A model generated the notes under the pieces. It was given only the letters and a program-made list of their open reading frames with translations. It did no database searches and was not told the DNA's origin. From positions 42,972 through 106,971 of the forward strand of contig NZ_CANMQD010000007.1 in the NCBI RefSeq assembly GCF_947499945.1: a DNA stretch of 64,000 nucleotides, read 5' to 3'. A program made the translations under genes and the position numbers. This stretch comes from an uncultured Sulfitobacter sp. Lineage in GTDB: Bacteria > Pseudomonadota > Alphaproteobacteria > Rhodobacterales > Rhodobacteraceae. This document shows, one piece after another, positions 8,808 through 17,397 of the stretch (position 1 is the stretch's first letter; every line of letters starts with the position of its first letter).

Positions 8808-9038
8808 GTGAGCAATGCGATCAGGACACTCCCAGACGCAGTACCAAACGGTCTCAAAATCAGATTAGAAGCATGGGTCAAAGAATACATCTTGGACCAA
8901 GATTCCCGAGAAGTCGTCGGCTGGCTCTATGAATGGAACACCGGTGAGCGCGAGCTAATGTGGAAAAACGGACAGCGCGAAGATGTCATCTATGAGTGTC
9001 ATGACCAACGTCGGTATTCGGACATTGCGATGCAGTGA
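8808..9038 (+). CDS. Small hypothetical protein divergent from rcgA
   Basis: 76 residues from the GTG at 8808, preceded by GAGAGGAA at a good distance; an in-frame TTG at 8790 is the alternative. The sequence is acidic and aromatic-rich (VVGWLYEWNTGERELMWKNGQ) with no membrane segment or known domain. It is transcribed away from rcgA and shares the inverted-repeat region, so it may belong to the same plasmid module. I do not recognise the family. Confidence 0.55.
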   Translation: MSNAIRTLPDAVPNGLKIRLEAWVKEYILDQDSREVVGWLYEWNTGERELMWKNGQREDVIYECHDQRRYSDIAMQ

Positions 9039-9150
9039 TGGGGTGTTCAGTTAAAGTTAAATCACAGTGGTTTGCAAAAGGGTAGGGGATCTGATCTGCG
9101 ACATAGCTGGCGACCGCGCTGAGCGCATTTTGTAGTTTTTCGAAGGACGA

Positions 9151-9178
9151 AAAACCGATAATGGCGCATATGTTAAAT
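9151..9178 (+). other. Weak dif/XerCD-like site
   Basis: The right arm ATATGTTAAAT matches the XerD arm of the E. coli dif site in 10 of 11 positions; the left arm AAAACCGATAA keeps the ATAA end. It lies between the plasmid module and the metabolic genes, but a match this weak could arise by chance. Confidence 0.2.
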
Positions 9179-9198
9179 GGCACCGTTCGCCCTTTTTC

Positions 9199-10005
9199 TC
9201 AGTTGCTTGGGCGGACCCTTGCGGCACTCTTGTCCGCAAATGCTGCAAGCCGCTCACGCGCGTCTGGCTGTGTGTTCACCACACCAGCCACCACCGCTTC
9301 GGCATATGCGGCATCAAAAGCCGACATGTTCTGCATGTGGCTGATCGCGGAACAGATGGCAAAATTGGTCAAAGGGAGGTTCCGTGCAGCCTTGCGGGCT
9401 AATTCCAGTGCTTTGTCAAAACTCGATCCTTCAACAATGTACTGCGCTAGCCCCAGATCTACAGCTTCCTGGCCCTGATACACCTGTCCCGTCAACATCA
9501 TGTCAATCATTCGTGATTTACCAACTAGGTCTGCAACGCGGATTGTTGCACCTCCTCCAGTGAATAATCCACGCTGACCTTCGGGGAGGGCGAAATAGCA
9601 AGTTTGGTCCATCACCCGAACATGGGCCGAGCTGGCCAGTTCTAAGCCGCCCCCAACGACGGCACCTTGAAGGGCAGCAAAAATCGGCACCCCGCCATAT
9701 TCCATCTTGTTAAAGGCCTCGTGCCAGCGGAGACAAACATGCATGAAATCCGCTGGTGTGCGATCTTCATCATGGTGTTCGATCAAATCAAGACCCGCAC
9801 AAAAGTGGTCTCCCGATCCGGCCAATACAACGGATTTCACGCCAGCACGTGGGGCCAGCGAAAAGAAATCAACCAACTCGTCAATCGTGCCGATGTCTAA
9901 CGCGTTTCGTTTCTGTGGGCGGTTTAGGGTTACTACCCAGACACCATCATCATGTTCCTCAAGGGCAAGGTTTTTAAAGCGGGAGATGTCGAACTGCATG
10001 GCCAT
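9199..10005 (-). CDS. Enoyl-CoA hydratase/isomerase (crotonase) family protein
   Basis: 268 residues from the ATG at 10005, which has AAGGA seven bases upstream. The crotonase fold is clear: oxyanion-hole segments HFCAGLDL and [11 protein letters not shown], and both catalytic glutamates of hydratases are kept (GGGLELA and FALPEGQRG). It should hydrate a 2-enoyl-CoA in the cytoplasm, a step in the acid degradation served by the gene block at 14-31 kb, which otherwise contains only a MaoC-type hydratase. It follows the D-2-hydroxyacid dehydrogenase on the same strand after 132 bases. The exact substrate is unknown; a methylthioacryloyl-CoA hydratase-like role is possible but not shown. Confidence 0.85.
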   Translation of the reverse strand: MAMQFDISRFKNLALEEHDDGVWVVTLNRPQKRNALDIGTIDELVDFFSLAPRAGVKSVVLAGSGDHFCAGLDLIEHHDEDRTPADFMHVCLRWHEAFNKMEYGGVPIFAALQGAVVGGGLELASSAHVRVMDQTCYFALPEGQRGLFTGGGATIRVADLVGKSRMIDMMLTGQVYQGQEAVDLGLAQYIVEGSSFDKALELARKAARNLPLTNFAICSAISHMQNMSAFDAAYAEAVVAGVVNTQPDARERLAAFADKSAARVRPSN

Positions 10006-10137
10006 GATTGGTCCTTGTGAGAATAAATGGGTATGAGAAGGAGTTGAAATGTATAGGATATCCGCTGCACAAAAACGGATGCCAACTGAGGATGCGACTT
10101 GTTTTGCAGGTAACAACGCGCAGCATCCACGCAATAC

Positions 10138-11127
10138 TCATAACATTCCTGGAACTACTTGATTGGGTGGACGGTGGCCATCTTGGAAAGTCTTGATATT
10201 CAAGATGATCTTTTCGCCCATCTCGATGCGCCCCTCATTGGTCGCTGATCCCATATGCGGCAACAAGACGACGTTGCTGAGGGATGTAAGGCCTTGGTTA
10301 ACCTCGTTCCCATGTTCAAATACGTCCAGACCTGCGCCTGCAATTTCATTGTTGCGCAACATGCGTGTCAGCGCATTTTCGTCAATGACCTCGCCGCGTG
10401 AAGTGTTCACGATAACGCTGTCTGGCTTCATCATTTTCAGTCGATGTGCGTTCATCAAGTGAAACGTGTCCGGTGTATAGGGACAGTTCACGCTGATCAC
10501 GTCCATACGCGCAACCATGTCGTCAAGGCTTTCCCAATATGTTGCCTTAAATTCTTCTTCCTCCACGGGGCGAAGCCGAATGCGATCGTGATAGTGTATT
10601 TGCATCCCAAACGCCTGTGCGCGACGCGCGACAGCTTTTCCGACACGACCCATGCCGATGATGCCCAATCGACGACCTGCGATCCGCCCCCCCAACAAGG
10701 CTGTTGGAGACCAACCTTGCCAGTTGCCTGACTTCATCACTTCCAGACCTTCTGGAATGCGGCGGGTCACGGCAAGTATCAGTGCCATTGTCATGTCAGC
10801 AGTGTCGTCGTCTAGAACTCCGGGCGTGTTGGAAACAAGAATGCCGTTCTGGCGCGCAGTGTGGACGTCAATATGATCTACGCCGACGCCATAATTTGCG
10901 ATCAGTTTCAACTGGTCACCGGCTTGCCCGATCAGACCGGAATCAATCCTGTCCGTGAGCGTCGGCACTAAAACGTCAAATTCTTTGACGGTTTCAATAA
11001 GCTCCTGCCGTGACATTGGCGCGTCTGAGCAGCGTAGTGAAACATCAAAAAATTCGCCTAACCGGCTTTCCAATGCCTCAGGCAAGCGTCGTGTTGTCGC
11101 AACACGCAGTTGTGTGGATGGCATCAT
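10138..11127 (-). CDS. D-2-hydroxyacid dehydrogenase (glyoxylate/hydroxypyruvate reductase type)
   Basis: 329 residues, start ATG at 11127 with GGAG upstream. The NAD(P)-binding motif GMGRVGKAVARRAQAFGM lies in the middle, followed by the substrate/catalytic residues of the family: Arg in NTSRGEVIDENAL, Glu in GLDVFEHGNEV and His in LLPHMGSAT. Members reduce 2-oxo acids such as glyoxylate or hydroxypyruvate, or run in the oxidative direction. It lies between a crotonase and a two-component system on the same strand. Cofactor preference and substrate cannot be fixed from sequence alone. Confidence 0.88.
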   Translation of the reverse strand: MMPSTQLRVATTRRLPEALESRLGEFFDVSLRCSDAPMSRQELIETVKEFDVLVPTLTDRIDSGLIGQAGDQLKLIANYGVGVDHIDVHTARQNGILVSNTPGVLDDDTADMTMALILAVTRRIPEGLEVMKSGNWQGWSPTALLGGRIAGRRLGIIGMGRVGKAVARRAQAFGMQIHYHDRIRLRPVEEEEFKATYWESLDDMVARMDVISVNCPYTPDTFHLMNAHRLKMMKPDSVIVNTSRGEVIDENALTRMLRNNEIAGAGLDVFEHGNEVNQGLTSLSNVVLLPHMGSATNEGRIEMGEKIILNIKTFQDGHRPPNQVVPGML

Positions 11128-11259
11128 GGTTCTCCTTCAATTCTTTGAAATTATGATTTTTCCTGCCGAAAAGCGCTCAGCGGCTGACACTCCGCAGGCT
11201 CTTAGCAATTTGGTTTTGGCACTGAAGTTCGCGTGGGATAGGTATATCGCGCGCTGTTA

Positions 11260-11967
11260 TTAAACCCATTCCACAGTCATCCCAAATACGTAGCCAACGC
11301 CGTAGACAGTTCTAATGATATCTGGCGATTTGGGGTCATCGCCAAGTTTTTTTCTTAAACGGCTGATCCTTGCATCCATGCTGCGATCAAATGGCTCGCT
11401 CGACCGCCCCGAAGTGGCGTCAAGCAATTGACTTCGCGTCAGGACGCGGCCCGCAGAGCTTACGAACGCCATCAATAAGCCGGCTTCGGCAGAGCTAAGA
11501 TCGGTGTCATCACCTTCCACATTGGTGAGCGTACATGCGCTGAAATTGGCCGTCCAATTGCCAAATCTCGCAATTTTCGCGTCACCCTCCACGTTGCGAA
11601 TTGTGCCGCTCCGGCGCAAGACAGCGCGCACGCGCGCGACAAGCTCCCTAGGTTCAAAGGGTTTGACGATGTAGTCATCAGCGCCAATCTCGAGCCCAAC
11701 GATTCTATCCGTGAGATTGCCGCGACCTGTAACAATAACTTTTGGCAGCGCTTCTGGGAGGATCGAGCTTTTGATCAGGGAAAGGCCGTCTCCATCAGGC
11801 AGGCTAAGGTCGATTAGGCAGATATCCGGCAACTGGCGTTTCACTTCACGTTCAAAGTCAGACCTGCGTGTAAATGAAAGAACGCTGAACCCATGCTGCG
11901 AAAGGGCGCGAACGATCAGTCTTGAGATATCGACGTCGTCTTCGAGAAGATATGCGACTGGCATCAT
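11260..11967 (-). CDS. OmpR/PhoB-family response regulator
   Basis: 235 residues: N-terminal receiver domain with the acidic pocket LLEDDVD, phosphoacceptor Asp in CLIDLSLPDGDG and the KPFEPRELVARV switch lysine, then a C-terminal winged helix ending RKKLGDDPKSPDIIRTVYGVGYVF. It acts as a DNA-binding transcription factor. Its ATG overlaps the stop of the hybrid kinase by one base (TAATG), so they are a translationally coupled pair. The divergent acyl-CoA ligase operon begins 188 bases upstream of the kinase and is the most likely target. Confidence 0.92.
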   Translation of the reverse strand: MMPVAYLLEDDVDISRLIVRALSQHGFSVLSFTRRSDFEREVKRQLPDICLIDLSLPDGDGLSLIKSSILPEALPKVIVTGRGNLTDRIVGLEIGADDYIVKPFEPRELVARVRAVLRRSGTIRNVEGDAKIARFGNWTANFSACTLTNVEGDDTDLSSAEAGLLMAFVSSAGRVLTRSQLLDATSGRSSEPFDRSMDARISRLRKKLGDDPKSPDIIRTVYGVGYVFGMTVEWV

Positions 11968-13931
11968 TACTGGCTTCTCCTCATCTTCACAGCGTTTAAG
12001 GCCTGATCTAAATCCTCAACCTCAAAGGGTTTCCTCAGAAATGGTATGCTTTGATCTTCTGCACTGCTGAAATTTGTTTGACCACTCATCAGGACTATTT
12101 TGATCTTGGGAAACGCTGCCTTTACATGAGAGGCAAGCGCGTTGCCATCCATGCCGCCGGGCATGCTTATATCCGAAAGTAGGATTCCGATTTCGTGAAT
12201 GCGATCCAGCAATCTCAATGCCTCGGCACCGCTTTCAGCTTCGACTAAGGGGTATCCGATTCCGGCGAGTTTGCGCCGAACGATGCGCCTGACATCCGGG
12301 TCGTCTTCAACGAGAAGGACCATGGGCAGGTCTGTTTCATCAATGTTGGTCAACACCTTGGCACCTTCAGACTGCCGAGGTTCCTCAACCTCACCATTTG
12401 AATCGACCAACTCTACGCTCGGAAGGAGAACTGAAAACGTTGTTCCTTTTCCGGGAACGCTGTCGACCCGGATAGAGCCATTGGATTGCCGTACAAAGCC
12501 GTAGACCATTGACAGGCCAAGACCGGACCCCGTTCCGGAGGCTTTGGATGTAAAGAAGGGTTCAAAAATTTGGTCTATCTGGCTGGCGGGCATTCCGCAG
12601 CCATCATCAGAAAACGCTAGTCTCACATAATTCCCGGTCGCAAGATGAAGCGATTCCGCCTCAGCGATCGCGAGAGAATAGTTAGAAACCGTGATTGTGA
12701 CCTCGCCTGAGCCGTTCGTTGCGTCGTGTGAGTTCATAGCGAAGTTCAACAGGGCCATTTCCAATTGCGCCCGATCAACATAGGCCTTGGAGACGTTTTC
12801 ACTTTGAAGGTGCTTGATCTTGAGCGTTTTGGGAAACGATGATTTGAGTAGTTTTGAAATTTCCGTAACTGCTTTATTTAAGTCGGTTGGTTGCGGGTCG
12901 AATTGTTCTCGCCGTGCCAGCTTCAACAATCGCTGTGTTAACGAAGATCCTCGCCGGGCGGCCGAGATGGCAGGCGTCAGATATTCGTCGATAAGCGTAC
13001 TGTTTGGAAGGTTCTCAGATAGCGGTACAAGGTTGCCTAGAATAACGGTGAGCAAGTTGTTGAAATCATGTGAAATGCCGCTGGCCATCCGACCAAGCGC
13101 ATCCATTTTTTGAGATCTCATCAAAGCGGACATTGTTGCTTTGTGACGGGTGACATCGACAGACACAAAATAGAATCCAATGACCTCGCCGGATGACGGC
13201 GTTTCCGGTCGCAACAACGTGCGGATATCTTTTGTGCGATTTCCGGGCAGCTCAATGCGCATGTCGAAGTCCACAAGCGCCCCGCGCCGGGACTGTTCAA
13301 AAAAATGAGCTGATTCTTGAAGTGTTCTCCTTGAAAGCACCTTGTTTATATGTAGGCCCAATATTTCTTGGGGCGTTTTTTGGTACGAACGGGCAAAACG
13401 CTTGTTCGAGTAAAGGATCGTCATGTCCTTGTCCAAATGCACAATTCCTGCCGGTACTTCATCCGCAACCAGTTTCAACCGATGTTCACTCAGTGAAAGT
13501 TCCTGTGTGCGTGTGCGGACCAGGTCTTGGAGTTTTTTCTGCAAGCGCCGTGTTTCAGTGACATCTGTATAAGTAGTCACAAATCCGCCGGATGGCAGTG
13601 GCGTACCACAAATCTCGATAACGGTGCCATTTGGTCGTTCTCGCTCAAGCTGGTGCTCGGCGAACTTCCCCGCAGTTTTCACCCTGTCCGAGACAAGCTG
13701 ATCTATTTGGCCTTCGCCATATTCGCCGCGCTCGGCATTGTATCTAATGAACGAACCAAAGTCGGCTCCAGAAAATGCCAATCGCTTGGGGTAACCATAG
13801 ATATCCAAAAATTTGTCGTTCCATGCGACAAGCTTTAGGTCGCGATCAAATATCGTCACACCTTGGCTGACGTGCGCCAGCCCCTCAAGAACGAGGTGAA
13901 TTGCGTCATTTCCGTTTGTTTCGACTAACAT
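11967..13931 (-). CDS. Hybrid sensor histidine kinase with PAS domains and C-terminal receiver
   Basis: 654 residues from the ATG at 13931 (GGAG upstream). Two PAS domains ([21 protein letters not shown] and [17 protein letters not shown] starts) precede the phosphoacceptor box [15 protein letters not shown], a HATPase domain with DDGCGMP and [11 protein letters not shown], and a C-terminal receiver ([11 protein letters not shown]; Asp in [13 protein letters not shown]). A coiled coil follows the first PAS unit. No transmembrane helix or signal peptide is seen, so it is a cytoplasmic sensor, perhaps of a metabolite or redox signal. It is coupled to the response regulator downstream and divergent from the acid-catabolism operon. 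Confidence 0.92.
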   Translation of the reverse strand: MLVETNGNDAIHLVLEGLAHVSQGVTIFDRDLKLVAWNDKFLDIYGYPKRLAFSGADFGSFIRYNAERGEYGEGQIDQLVSDRVKTAGKFAEHQLERERPNGTVIEICGTPLPSGGFVTTYTDVTETRRLQKKLQDLVRTRTQELSLSEHRLKLVADEVPAGIVHLDKDMTILYSNKRFARSYQKTPQEILGLHINKVLSRRTLQESAHFFEQSRRGALVDFDMRIELPGNRTKDIRTLLRPETPSSGEVIGFYFVSVDVTRHKATMSALMRSQKMDALGRMASGISHDFNNLLTVILGNLVPLSENLPNSTLIDEYLTPAISAARRGSSLTQRLLKLARREQFDPQPTDLNKAVTEISKLLKSSFPKTLKIKHLQSENVSKAYVDRAQLEMALLNFAMNSHDATNGSGEVTITVSNYSLAIAEAESLHLATGNYVRLAFSDDGCGMPASQIDQIFEPFFTSKASGTGSGLGLSMVYGFVRQSNGSIRVDSVPGKGTTFSVLLPSVELVDSNGEVEEPRQSEGAKVLTNIDETDLPMVLLVEDDPDVRRIVRRKLAGIGYPLVEAESGAEALRLLDRIHEIGILLSDISMPGGMDGNALASHVKAAFPKIKIVLMSGQTNFSSAEDQSIPFLRKPFEVEDLDQALNAVKMRRSQ

Positions 13932-14005
13932 ATCTTGGCTCCGTTTGCTTGGGCCGGTGAAGTCAAGAATGCGCCATGCAGTTCGTTTACCAAAGACGAA
14001 TCTGC

Positions 14006-14064
14006 GTGACGTCACAATTGGATACAATTTTCGCAAATTTGGGCAACATCAACATGTGTACATG
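14006..14064. promoter_or_regulatory. Palindromes in the divergent kinase / acyl-CoA ligase promoter region
   Basis: Two perfect inverted repeats lie in the 188-base gap: GTGACGTCAC at 14006-14015 and CATGT-GT-ACATG at 14053-14064. They are plausible binding sites for a dimeric regulator of the catabolic operon, such as the neighbouring OmpR-type protein. Confidence 0.4.
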
Positions 14065-14118
14065 AACTCGTTCAGCAGGAGGACCGGAGTATTTCGGGTG
14101 CTGATCACGGGAGGATAC

Positions 14119-15798
14119 ATGACTAACGAGACATCTATATACGAAAGTGGCTTGGCACCTAACGCTGCCAACTATGTGGCGTTATCGCCATTGAGCTTTC
14201 CACAGAGAACAGCAGAAATTTACCCTGACCTTTTGGCGGTTGTCCATGGCGACATACGTCGCACTTGGCGCGAGACGTATGAGCGCATGCTGCGCTTGGG
14301 AAGCGCGCTTCAGAAGCGCGGTATCGGCAAAGGTGATACGGTTTCGGTGATCGCCGCCAACATCCCGGAGATGTTTGAGGCGCATTTTGGCATCCCGATG
14401 GCGGGCGCAGTTCTGAACGCTGTGAACACTAGGCTGGATGCTGAAGCGATCGCTTTCATCCTGTCACACGCCGAAGCTAAAGTGGTGATGGTTGATCCGG
14501 AATTCAGTGAAGTAGTGGACACTGCCATCAAGATGAGTGGCCGCAAAGATATGCTCGTTGTTGATATTGAGGACGCATCCTTTGATGGCGGACGACTAAT
14601 TGGTGAAATGACCTACACCGCTTTGTTGGCCGAAGGCGACCCCAACTTTCAATTCGAGCTTCCTGGTAATGAATGGGACGCAATCAGCCTGAACTATACA
14701 TCTGGCACAACGGGCGACCCCAAGGGGGTGGTGTATCATCACCGTGGTGCCGCCCTCAATGCAATGTCGAACATTGTGACCTGGGGCATGGCGCATCACT
14801 CGCGCTACCTTTGGACATTGCCGATGTTTCATTGCAACGGCTGGTGTTTTCCGTGGACCATTGCCGCCAATGCAGGGGTTTGCGTCTGTCTTCGTGCGGT
14901 GCGGGCTGAGCCGATTTACCAATTGATCCGCGACGAAAAGGTCACCCATTTCTGCGGCGCGCCAATCGTGTTGAACATGCTGGCCAATGCGCCGGACGAG
15001 CTGAAAGATTTCAGCCACGAAGTCAAAGTTATGACAGCCGGTGCTTCACCGCCCGCAGCTGTGATTGCGAACATGGAATCGATGGGCATCGAAGTGACCC
15101 ATGTGTACGGGCTGACAGAAACCTATGGCCCTTCAGTAGTCTGTGCTTGGAAAACCGAATGGGACGGGCTCGACGGAGAGAAGAAATCCAAACTCAAGGC
15201 ACGGCAAGGCGTAAAGAACGTCGCGCTTTCGGGCCTGATGGTCGCTGACCCCGACACGCTGGAACCCAAGCCGCATGATGGCACGTCAATTGGTGAGATT
15301 TTCATGCGTGGGAACAACGTTATGAAGGGGTATCTCAAGAACCCCACCACGACGGACAAATCCTTTAAAGGGGGCTGGTTTGCTTCTGGTGACCTCGGAG
15401 TGATGCATCCTGACGGTTACGTTGAACTAAAGGACCGCTCAAAAGACATCATCATTTCTGGTGGAGAGAATATTAGCTCCGTTGAAGTCGAAGATGTGAT
15501 TTATACCCACCCCGCAGTCATGGTAGCCGCCGTCGTTGCGCGGCCGGACGAGAAGTGGGGCGAAACGCCCTGCGCCTTTGTCGAACTGAAGCCCGACCAC
15601 GATGTGAGCGAAGCCGATCTGATCGCATTCTGTCGCGAGAGTATGGCGCGTTTCAAGGTGCCCAAAAGAGTGGTCTTTGGAGACCTTCCCAAAACATCGA
15701 CCGGTAAAGTGCAGAAATTTCTTCTTCGCGATCTTGCACGCGCTCTGGCCGACGACGGCCTCCGCGATTTCGCACGCGCCCTGTCCGACACCAAATAA
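14119..15798 (+). CDS. Acyl-CoA ligase (AMP-forming), DmdB / medium-chain type
   Basis: 559 residues from the ATG at 14119, which has an ideal GGGAGGA; in-frame starts upstream would extend into the promoter. All ANL-superfamily motifs are present: P-loop YTSGTTGDPKGV, YGLTETYGP, the hinge around LKDRSKDIIISGGENISS and the C-terminal catalytic lysine in TSTGKVQKF. It activates a carboxylic acid to its CoA thioester with release of AMP and PPi. It is the first gene of a 17-kb plus-strand block containing an ABC importer and beta-oxidation genes, so it probably activates the imported acid. The last 24 residues contain a tandem duplication (LRDLARALAD, LRDFARALSD). Confidence 0.9.
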   Translation: MTNETSIYESGLAPNAANYVALSPLSFPQRTAEIYPDLLAVVHGDIRRTWRETYERMLRLGSALQKRGIGKGDTVSVIAANIPEMFEAHFGIPMAGAVLNAVNTRLDAEAIAFILSHAEAKVVMVDPEFSEVVDTAIKMSGRKDMLVVDIEDASFDGGRLIGEMTYTALLAEGDPNFQFELPGNEWDAISLNYTSGTTGDPKGVVYHHRGAALNAMSNIVTWGMAHHSRYLWTLPMFHCNGWCFPWTIAANAGVCVCLRAVRAEPIYQLIRDEKVTHFCGAPIVLNMLANAPDELKDFSHEVKVMTAGASPPAAVIANMESMGIEVTHVYGLTETYGPSVVCAWKTEWDGLDGEKKSKLKARQGVKNVALSGLMVADPDTLEPKPHDGTSIGEIFMRGNNVMKGYLKNPTTTDKSFKGGWFASGDLGVMHPDGYVELKDRSKDIIISGGENISSVEVEDVIYTHPAVMVAAVVARPDEKWGETPCAFVELKPDHDVSEADLIAFCRESMARFKVPKRVVFGDLPKTSTGKVQKFLLRDLARALADDGLRDFARALSDTK

Positions 15799-15815
15799 AT
15801 CCTCCCTGAAACTAA

Positions 15816-15853
15816 GGGGAGAGTTGATGATTTCTTCTCTCCTCGCCTTTTTT
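15816..15853 (+). terminator. Possible terminator or attenuator between ligase and livG
   Basis: GGAGAG (15818-15823) can pair with CTCTCC (15837-15842) and is followed shortly by six T residues, just before the livG start. It may reduce read-through into the transporter genes. Confidence 0.4.
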
Positions 15854-15864
15854 GGAAATATTTC

Positions 15865-16623
15865 ATGAGCGAAGCTGCACAATACATCCTTGAAACGCAG
15901 GGCCTGACGAAGGAATTCAAGGGTTTCACTGCAGTTGACACAGTTGATCTGAAGGTACGCAGGCATCAGATTCATGCTCTGATCGGTCCCAACGGGGCTG
16001 GCAAAACAACCGTGTTCAACCTGTTGACCAAATACCTGATTCCTACCCGTGGAAAGATCTCCTTTAACGGTGAGGACATCACCAAAACCAAGGCTGCGGA
16101 CATCTCGCGCAAAGGTGTTGTCCGGTCATTTCAGATTTCAGCCGTGTTTCCCCAGATGACAGCCCGCGAAAATGTGCGCGTGGCCCTGCAACGCAAACTG
16201 GGAACGTCCTTTCATTTCTGGCGCCCCCTCAGCAGTCTGAACCAGCTGAACGATCGCGCTGAGGAGTTGCTGGACATGGTCGGCCTTAGCAAGTTCTCCG
16301 ACGCGATTGTTGGTGACATGGCATATGGGCGCAAACGTGCTTTGGAAATCGCTACCACTCTCGCAATGGAGCCGGAGTTGATGCTGTTGGATGAGCCAAC
16401 TCAAGGCATGGGCCGAGAAGATGTGGATCTGATCACTCAGTTGATCAAGAAGGTATCAGCCAACCGCACAATTCTGATGGTTGAACACAATCTCGGCGTT
16501 GTCTCGACCCTTTGTGACACAGTCACTGTTTTGCAGCGCGGCGCGGTGCTGACCGAAGGGGACTATGAAACGGTTTCATCCGATCCACGTGTCAAAGAAG
16601 CCTATATGGGGAAAGCCGCATGA
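15865..16623 (+). CDS. livG: Branched-chain-type ABC transporter ATP-binding protein (LivG family)
   Basis: 252 residues. Walker A GPNGAGKTTV, Q-loop near VRSFQISAVFP, Walker B LMLLDEPTQGM and the switch His in MVEHNLGVV are intact. The signature is MAYGRKR in place of LSGGQ, as is usual for LivG proteins. It energises import through the LivH/LivM pore. Its stop overlaps the start of livF (ATGA). The whole transporter is embedded in an acyl-CoA catabolic operon, so the cargo is more likely an organic acid than an amino acid. Confidence 0.92.
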   Translation: MSEAAQYILETQGLTKEFKGFTAVDTVDLKVRRHQIHALIGPNGAGKTTVFNLLTKYLIPTRGKISFNGEDITKTKAADISRKGVVRSFQISAVFPQMTARENVRVALQRKLGTSFHFWRPLSSLNQLNDRAEELLDMVGLSKFSDAIVGDMAYGRKRALEIATTLAMEPELMLLDEPTQGMGREDVDLITQLIKKVSANRTILMVEHNLGVVSTLCDTVTVLQRGAVLTEGDYETVSSDPRVKEAYMGKAA

Positions 16624-17372
16624 GCGCGACTGTCGAAAACCACGAACTCGGTGGTCCGCATGTTTCGGATCATATCGAAGAACTGAGCATCCGCGATCTT
16701 CACGCGTTCTACGGTGAAGGTCATGCTCTGCACGGAATCGATATGACGGTCTATCGCGGCGAATTGGTGACGTTGCTTGGCCGTAACGGATCTGGCCGGA
16801 CCACGACCCTGCGCTCGATTGTGGGGCTGATGGGACGGCGCACCGGATCAATCATGTTGAAAGGTCAAGAGATCATCAAAGCTTCTCCGCATGCGATTGC
16901 GCATATGGGTGTTGGGTATTGCCCCGAAGAACGCGGAATCTTTTCCAGCCTCAACGTCGAGGAGAACCTGATGCTGCCGCCAGAGGTGGCAGCGGGCGGG
17001 ATGTCTGTTGAAGAACTCTACGAGATGTTTCCCAACTTATCCGAGCGGCGCAAGAGTCCCGGCATGCGGCTTTCGGGTGGTGAGCAGCAGATGTTGGCCA
17101 TGGCACGCATTCTGCGCACTGGCGCGAATGTTCTCTTGCTCGATGAGATTACCGAAGGCTTGGCACCCGTCATTGTCGACAAGCTCGCCGAGGTTCTGAT
17201 CGAACTAAAGACCCGCGGATACACAGTGCTGTTGGTCGAGCAGAACTTCCGCTTTGCCGCTCCATTGGCTGATCGGCATTTCATCATGGACCACGGCAAC
17301 GTGGCCGCTGTCATTCACAAAGACGAGCTGGAAGAAAAGCAGCACGTTTTTGATGAGTATCTAAGTGTTTAA
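16620..17372 (+). CDS. livF: Branched-chain-type ABC transporter ATP-binding protein (LivF family) with variant Walker A
   Basis: 250 residues with an N-terminal extension of about 20 residues. Signature LSGGEQQMLAMAR, Walker B LLLDEITEGLAP and switch region VLLVEQNF fit LivF. The Walker A reads GRNGSGRTTT (residues 54-63): the invariant lysine that contacts the ATP phosphates is replaced by Arg60. The neighbouring LivG has a normal lysine, so one of the two ATP sites is probably altered. Expression is coupled to livG by a 4-base overlap, and its end overlaps the in-frame upstream extension of the binding-protein gene. Confidence 0.92.
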   Translation: MSATVENHELGGPHVSDHIEELSIRDLHAFYGEGHALHGIDMTVYRGELVTLLGRNGSGRTTTLRSIVGLMGRRTGSIMLKGQEIIKASPHAIAHMGVGYCPEERGIFSSLNVEENLMLPPEVAAGGMSVEELYEMFPNLSERRKSPGMRLSGGEQQMLAMARILRTGANVLLLDEITEGLAPVIVDKLAEVLIELKTRGYTVLLVEQNFRFAAPLADRHFIMDHGNVAAVIHKDELEEKQHVFDEYLSV

Positions 17373-17397
17373 CAAAAAATCTCCCGGAGGAGGATCA

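Noticed and set aside
8986..9183. Small minus-strand frame convergent with the 76-residue gene
   Set aside because: Overlaps a better supported gene, starts within the weak dif-like site and matches no family I recognise.
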